A DNA stretch of 64,000 bases, from positions 1,256,001 to 1,320,000 of the forward strand of contig WPIO01000103.1 of assembly GCA_009760855.2 (NCBI GenBank), written 5' to 3'. Positions 58,240 to 64,000 of this stretch are shown piece after piece. Made by a program: the position numbers and the translations under genes. Origin of the DNA: Cristatella mucedo (Eukaryota; Bryozoa; Phylactolaemata; Cristatellidae). The notes under the pieces were generated by a model. It did not search any database. It saw nothing but the letters and a program-made list of their open reading frames with translations, and was not told the DNA's origin. Positions within the stretch are counted from its first letter, which is position 1. Each line of letters opens with the position of its first letter.

Positions 58240-58500
58240 GCGCCCAGTTCGACCGGCCGGGCGCGGGCGGCCGAGCGAGGCTGATTGGATCTCGCGAGTG
58301 CGTGAACGAATGAGCTCGGTGAGAACGCAGAGCGACGTGGCACTAGGCCCTGCACCACGGCCGCCGGCGCAGTCTTCTGTGCGACGATTGCTCTGCCACT
58401 GCAGAGCGCTGAAAGGGCGCCAACGGACACCAACTGACAGCGCCTTCTGACTGGGCCCAGGTGGTCAACATTCATCGTCCCACACAACATTGTCAGCAAC
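58240..58500 (-). promoter_or_regulatory. CpG-rich upstream region of the SET gene
   Basis: A GC/CpG-rich block directly upstream of the SET coding region, ending abruptly near 58.5 kb. It is likely promoter plus 5' UTR or first exon, but no start site can be fixed. Confidence 0.35.
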
Positions 58501-61190
58501 TGGAATTGCCTTAATGCCAAATGGTGCAGTATTTATTTATGCCAGCTTGTCTCGATGTACATTGATCTGTAAATTCACTGGGATATCGATCATAGCCTGC
58601 AAGCAAATTGACCACCTGTCGATGTCCCGGGAGATCAATTGTGACAATCCCTTGTTGCTTTCACTAGATAAAACCCTAGAAATGGTGACCCTTCAGTTGT
58701 GCTTTAAAAAGACTGCCTAACTCAGTTAAACCCTGGTGACCTAATCTATCGTTAAGAAGGGGGCTTGGCAAGGCCGGAGGCGTTAAGACCTCTGGAAATT
58801 CTCAAAACACTTTTGCCTAATCTCAGCAACTGGCATAAACTGCTCCACTGGGTAATCAAGCGAAATCAGTTTCACACTCGTGTGGCCCACCGAGTAATTG
58901 CCATTCGGCAGTGCCTCCCCCCTCAGCAGCTGATATTGCTCTTATCATTTTCACTAAAACATATAATGCCATCGCCGGCTGTTCCCTAGTGCAAAATCCA
59001 GCACTCCTCTGGCATTGCAGACAAATCATGCACGACTAGAAGAATACAACTGCACCTCAAGCTAAGTTTATGTTATTTTACTCTGCCTGGGTGATGGTGT
59101 GAACAGAATTGGGGGAAATTTATTGAATGATACCAAGCAATCAATTAAAGGACATCAAATAACAAGCAAATAGAATGCAGCTACCAATATGGTTAGAAGA
59201 TTAAAATGAGCTGCGATCAGTACCAAGAACGCAGACACGATCGCATTACAGCTAGTGTAAAATTGATACGGTTGCAGAAGACAATTGTAGTCATCAATTT
59301 TTGAGGTGGCAAACTGAGCCCCGACTTAAGAAAGTAACGTCAAAGGGCACAGTCAAGCGAAATTATTGTTGTACGGGGGTCCAAGAACTATGATACCACA
59401 GGCTCGCGGCCAAGTAACTCACATTTCGACCAAGGATGACACTGAAATCTTAGCTCTTGGATCTTCTTAAGTATGGCAAAAGGGTTGAGAGGCAGAGCAC
59501 CTGGTTAGTTCGGACACTGTACTTCCTCCTAAGTCCTGAGCCGTACATGGGAATCATGACATAAAATTTGAACACTACGCCCTTCTTCATAGTAAAATAA
59601 AACAGGCGAAATATATCTTGATAATATAGGTTGATATGTTATGAGCTGTAGGCCTAGACATATCTATGAACTGCTCCCACTTCTGCATTGTCTTGCTGCT
59701 ACGGCTAACTCCGCCGCACAGAGAAAACACAATACCGGCCACGATCGCGCCTACACACTCAAGAGCTGATTACAGTTAAGGAGATACAGCCTCACAAGAC
59801 GGTAGCTGAGCTCGAGTCCATTTTCAGCGGTATAATAACGCTGCTCGATCAAGGCGCATTAACACGACTTCGCAATATCTCTAGAAGTTAAACTTGAGGC
59901 TTTTTCACGGAGCGAAACTAATTAGGACATCATGCGCCTTGGCGATTACAGGACAGACAACACTACGCTTAAGATCGTTGAAAAAAGGAAGAGGGTATGT
60001 ATGGTTTCGGGAGACTAAGTCCCTACATTCTCACCTCGAATTGAGAAGCTTCGAAGGGTGCCATAACTGCAAACGCTTCTTTTTCTTCCGATATATCGAA
60101 CATTAAGTAAGCTTTGTGCATCAACACGGGAGGACTGGTAGTAAAGTAGAGGTCTTCTGGGGATGACCACTGTAAGCTCCTGCAAAACGCTGGCTGGAAT
60201 CAGAGCTAACTTAGCAGCCAGTCACCGCACGATGCCCATGAGACCACAAACACCAACAGACGAGTTAAAATCCAAATGAGTTATTCGCGAAAACGTCCTA
60301 AGAAACCACTTCGCTGCTATCCCCATGCGCCACCGAAAAGCGTCAATAATGGAACCGCGGAGCCAGGTAGTTCAAAGCAACCTTGACCCGAGTCTTAAGA
60401 TGTCCGTGTCTCTTACGTCTGCCGTGTTATTCGCGAATGGCTGCATCTTCGGTCGCGAGTAAGATAAGCGATTGAAATCTAGTAGCTCCCACATCGAGAA
60501 ATAATGGAAAAACCAATGTGTAATGCTACTTTTTTAGCATTGTTCTTTGCACGTTTGTGAGTGTTAAGCTGGCGTCGAGACACGACAGCCTGGCGGTAGC
60601 CTCTGCCAGTAAGCGGCTGGCAGGAGCAGCCGTTTTGAGTGACTGTCGCCATCGAAAAGCAGCCAGCATTCTTTAGGTCACACGCGTATTTTCTGGCTCT
60701 TGCGAACATATCTCAATGAATACTGTTATAAACGAATCTAGCCGCTTCTGTACAGATCTAAGCCGCCGATAGACAGGCTCGCATCGGTGCTCATCTCGGC
60801 CGACACGCGATAAATACCGGCGGAACCCTGAGCCTTGGAATTACGGCTAGCGACGCTTAAGTGCAGCAGCCCCAATGCACCCACGTGCATGGCCGACAGT
60901 AGCGGAATACGGCAGCAACGACGAGCGCCCCCCCCCCCCACATTAACACAGTAGCAGGTTCGCATCCATAATGCCGACAAGTTTGACTGCAACGGACAGC
61001 TACACGTGTTCAACAGCTGCCATGACAAACACCGATGGCTCTCTGCTCTAGCTTATATCATCCTAACACAGATTAGTATAAACGACAGCATCGGAGGGTT
61101 AGAGGCGTCCACAATCAGCCGTCACGTAAAACTTTTACGACGACCAGGGCACGGGGCATAACTCCTATCAGGCTTAATGCCCACAGCTCA
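58501..61190. other. Unassigned sequence
   Basis: About 2.7 kb without an exon with paired splice signals, a LINE, a SINE or an RNA gene that I can recognise. There is a C run at 60930-60940. It could hold upstream exons of the SET gene on the - strand. Confidence 0.4.
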
Positions 61191-61194
61191 ACAT

Positions 61195-62514
61195 TTGCCT
61201 GTATCTCCAACACCCCAAAGTCATAAAGACCATGTGGGTGTGACGCAGGAGAGTTTTGTATAGCGCACTCGCAGCCTAAGCGGCTTTCGGTACGCATTCG
61301 GTAGCCAACAGACTTCGTCTCACGCAACAAAGAGAAAGTGGAAAGCATAGCAGAGTTAGGAGAGCAGTTGAGGTAGTGAGTAGCATAGAAGTAGCAGTTC
61401 AAGACCGCTGAAAAAGATGTGCCATAGTCGGCAGTTGGAGAGTAGATGTCGTTGCGTAAGAATTGTGGAAGCGAGTTCCACAGTCTAGGACCTGCAGAGC
61501 TAAAGCTTCTGTCGCCAACTGTCTTTAAACGGAGGAATGGTGCAGCTTAATTTATTGTCCACACAGGACCTGAGGGCGTGAACAGGCTGAAACTGATGCA
61601 GCAGTTCAGCTAGGTACGAAGGAGCCAAGCCGTGGCACGCCTTGTGAGTCAGCGTAAGAACTTTGCTCTGTATCCTTTGCTCAACCGGCAACCATCCTAG
61701 CTCTTTCAGCAAAGGTGACACGTGCTCAAACCGCTGGGACTTGAAGACCAGCCTTGCAGCCATATTCATAGTCCGCTGTAGTGGCATAATAGCTTTCTTT
61801 GGTAGCCCAGCCAAAATGGAATTACAATAATCAAGCCGAGACAGAACTAAAGAGCTAGTTAAATTTTTTACAAGCCAATGTGGGAGACAGCTCCTAATCT
61901 TGGATAGGGATCGGATGTGATGGCTAGCTGTAGAAGCAGTCTTCTGAATGAAGCTTTTGAAATTGAGGCAGCTGTCGAACACGACACCTAGATTACGAGC
62001 ATGTGGTGAAGGTCTCACAATAGCATCACCTATTAGAATAGCAAAGCCTTTTAATCCAGCCACACGCTTAGGGTGTCCTATGAGAAGCAGTTCGGTTTTA
62101 TCGTCATTTAGTTTCAGGAAGTTTTCCGACATCCAGGATCGAATATCGGCAAGGCAAGCATTCAGTTTCTCAGTTGCTGCATCAGATTCCGACGGTTTAA
62201 ATGACAAATACAACTGAGTATCGTCAGCATAGAAGTGATATCCTATTCCATGGGCCTTAATCACTTTTCCCAGAGGTTGCGTTTAAATGGAGAACAGCAA
62301 GGGACCAAGTACAGACCCTTGAGGGACTCCACGGGTGACCCTTCTCATGTCTGAGACCTGACCCCCACTCGACACGGATTGAACACGATCAGACAAGTAT
62401 GATTTAAACCACGCCAGTGCTTCGTCTGCCAGACCGATCGTTGTTCTCAATCGTTCAAGCAGAACTTCGTGATCAATGGTGTCGAAGGCAGCAGACAGAT
62501 CTAGCAGAGCTAGG
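61195..62514 (-). mobile_element. LINE family B, RT and 3' end
   Basis: The best family B copy. On - it reads [15 protein letters not shown] (frame broken by a TAA near 62285), then an open 254-codon stretch with GYHFYADDTQLYLSF, NFLKLNDDKTELLLIGHP, NLGVVFDSCLNFKSF, LDYCNSILAGLPKKAIMPLQ and WLPVEQRIQSKVLTLTHK. Its 5' continuation lies beyond the inserted family A element, at 63546 onward. The 3' end at 61195-61210 lacks the usual pentamer array. Confidence 0.85.
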
Positions 62515-63545
62515 TCAACTCACTAGCTGCATGCATTGATGACATCCGATCATGGATGGCAGCAAATTTTCTAAAACTTAACGATGATAAAACTAACTTA
62601 CTAGTTATGGGCAAACCCAGTGTGATCCAGAGATTGGAAAGGCTGACTCTCAAAATTGGCTCTGCCAGCATATCCCCTGTCGAATCAGCTCGGAATCTAG
62701 GTGTCATATTCCAAAGCGACCTCTCGTTAGACGACCATATCAGCTCCACAGTCAAATCCGCCTATTTTCAGCTTAACATTGCTAAAATTCGGGCTTGTTT
62801 AGATAAAGATACCACATCTAAGTTGGTCCATGCATTCGTGACATCCCGTCTTGACTTCTGCAACTCACTGCTTACTGGCCTACCAGCATGTGCGATCAGA
62901 CGATTGCAGCTTGTGCAAAACCCTGCAGCTAGGCTTGTCTGTCGTGAGCGTCGCAGTTGCCACATTACTCCACTTCTCGCCGACCTGCACTGGCTACCAG
63001 TCAAGCAACGGATTGACTTCAAGGTTTTGTCGCTCACTTTTAGGTCCCTTCATTCTATGGCTCCAGCCTATTTGTCAGATATACTACCCCATCAGGCCAA
63101 GCATCGTACCACCCGCTTTTCGGAATCCAACAGTCTAGAAATACCTCATACAAACCTTAAATCCTTTGGAGACCGTGCATTTTGTTCGGATGCTCCCAAA
63201 GCCTGGAACTGCCTCCCGACCTGCGTCAGAACATCCCCTAACCTGACCACATTTAAAAGGAACCTAAAACACACCTATTTAGGACAGCATTTAGTGGGTC
63301 CCTGTGATTCGTCTTTGATGTGCTTATGCGTGCTGACACTGTGCATGCTGCCACTAACCACATTTGCATGCTGACCCTGTGCATGTCACCCCTAACCATA
63401 TTATTCATCTTGTTTGTTTTTCAAGCATGATTTTACTTACCATTCAATTGCATTTCACTTTACAGCAAATGTAAAGCGCCTAGAGAGAGATTAAGTTCTC
63501 TGAGGGCGCTTTATCAAGTGAATTATTATTATTATTATTATTATT
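62515..63545 (+). mobile_element. LINE family A inserted in family B
   Basis: 5'-truncated just before the WMAANFLKLNDDKTNLLVMG motif and open for 272 codons (62556-63374) through [58 protein letters not shown] and [10 protein letters not shown]. The (ATT)n end is at 63523-63545. High similarity to 27245-28037 and long open frames suggest a young insertion. Confidence 0.87.
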
Positions 63546-64000
63546 AGGGCAGTGACATTCCGTCGTCGTTGCCACGTAGAATGACATTGTTAACACGGAT
63601 GAGAGCAGTTTCAGTAGAGTGCTGCCTCTTGAAACCTGATTGAAATGTTTCTGACATTCCATTATTTTCAATATGTTCAACTAGCTGCTTAGCAACAATT
63701 TTTTCAAGAATTTTTGATAAGAACGGAAGAAGGGAAACTGGACGATAGTTTGCTAGGACCTCTGTGTCTAATCCAGGCTTTTTAAGAATAGGTCTAACGA
63801 TTGCCAATTTGAAGGACTTGGGGACGACCCCTTTTCCCAGAGAAGCATTAAAAATCTTGGTTATGGCAGGGCTAAGTTGGTCTGCAAGTGAAGACCACAG
63901 AGATGAAGGCATAGGGTCTTCAGGAGACGAACCCTTTTTTCTAGACCTTGGTTAAAGCCCCCAGAGCACAGTCGACTGCCTTTTGTTGCAAACGGGATAT
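63546..64000 (-). mobile_element. LINE family B, 5' continuation (pre-RT and fingers)
   Basis: - strand [60 protein letters not shown] and ETFQSGFKRQHSTETALIRV are the typical 'NYRPISLLP' and 'QSGFR..HSTETAL' motifs that precede RT motif A. It joins the - strand [18 protein letters not shown] at 62514 once the nested element is removed. Confidence 0.85.

Noticed and set aside
57472-58313. Long + strand ORFs opposite the SET gene (211 and 229 codons)
   Set aside because: GC-rich shadow frames of the SET coding region, which is confirmed by its motifs on the - strand.
58131-58520. Alternative N-terminal ORF for the SET gene in another frame
   Set aside because: It is out of frame with the SET domain and unlike any pre-SET N-terminus; kept only as a possible promoter or 5' UTR region.
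58765-58989. 74-codon ORF with LLHWVIKRNQFHT, faintly like [16 protein letters not shown]
   Set aside because: The similarity is limited to a few residues and neither flank continues as LINE sequence.

Overview
This is a window of an animal nuclear genome, most likely an intron-rich invertebrate (my inference; no marker fixes the taxon). The evidence is small exons with GT..AG introns, CARD (death-fold) and SETMAR-type SET domains, and several hundred bases to kilobases of CR1/L2-like LINE remnants, tRNA-derived SINEs and microsatellites between exons. There is no sign of prokaryotic operons, rRNA genes or CRISPR arrays. Most of the sequence is mobile-element debris; the real genes are short exons that a plain ORF scan mostly hides.

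Layout. (1) About 1-28.5 kb, + strand: a gene with two CARD domains, each encoded by a pair of exons (7458-7636 with 10708-10882; 16453-16628 with 18740-18914). A likely last exon lies at 28190-28374, followed by AATAAA. The two exon pairs and the intron around them are a tandem duplication. Candidate upstream exons lie at 943-1007 and 2489-2658. (2) 33.6-39.1 kb, - strand, and 42.3-57.1 kb, + strand: a divergent pair of paralogous five-exon genes. All intron phases are identical and both reading frames close exactly (205 and 196 codons plus stop). Each encodes a small secreted protein with a signal peptide, six shared cysteines and a hydrophobic C-terminus that looks like a GPI-anchor signal. 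I do not recognise the family. (3) 57.26-58.24 kb, - strand: a SETMAR-like pre-SET/SET/post-SET histone methyltransferase, convergent with the preceding gene. (4) 58.5-61.2 kb: nothing recognised. (5) 61.2-64 kb: one LINE split by another LINE.

Repeats. Three LINE groups can be separated by eye. Family A has an (ATT)n tail and more than 20 copies. Family B has a pentanucleotide TTACA-type tail. Family C is older and more diverged. There are two tRNA-like SINE families. One of them shares its 3' tail with LINE family A, as expected if that LINE mobilises it. The other has a T-rich end. CpG- and GC-rich islands at about 33.1-34.7, 36.4-39.7, 42.1-42.6 and 56.7-58.5 kb stand out from the AT-richer background; the first exons of both paralogues and the SET gene lie in or near them.
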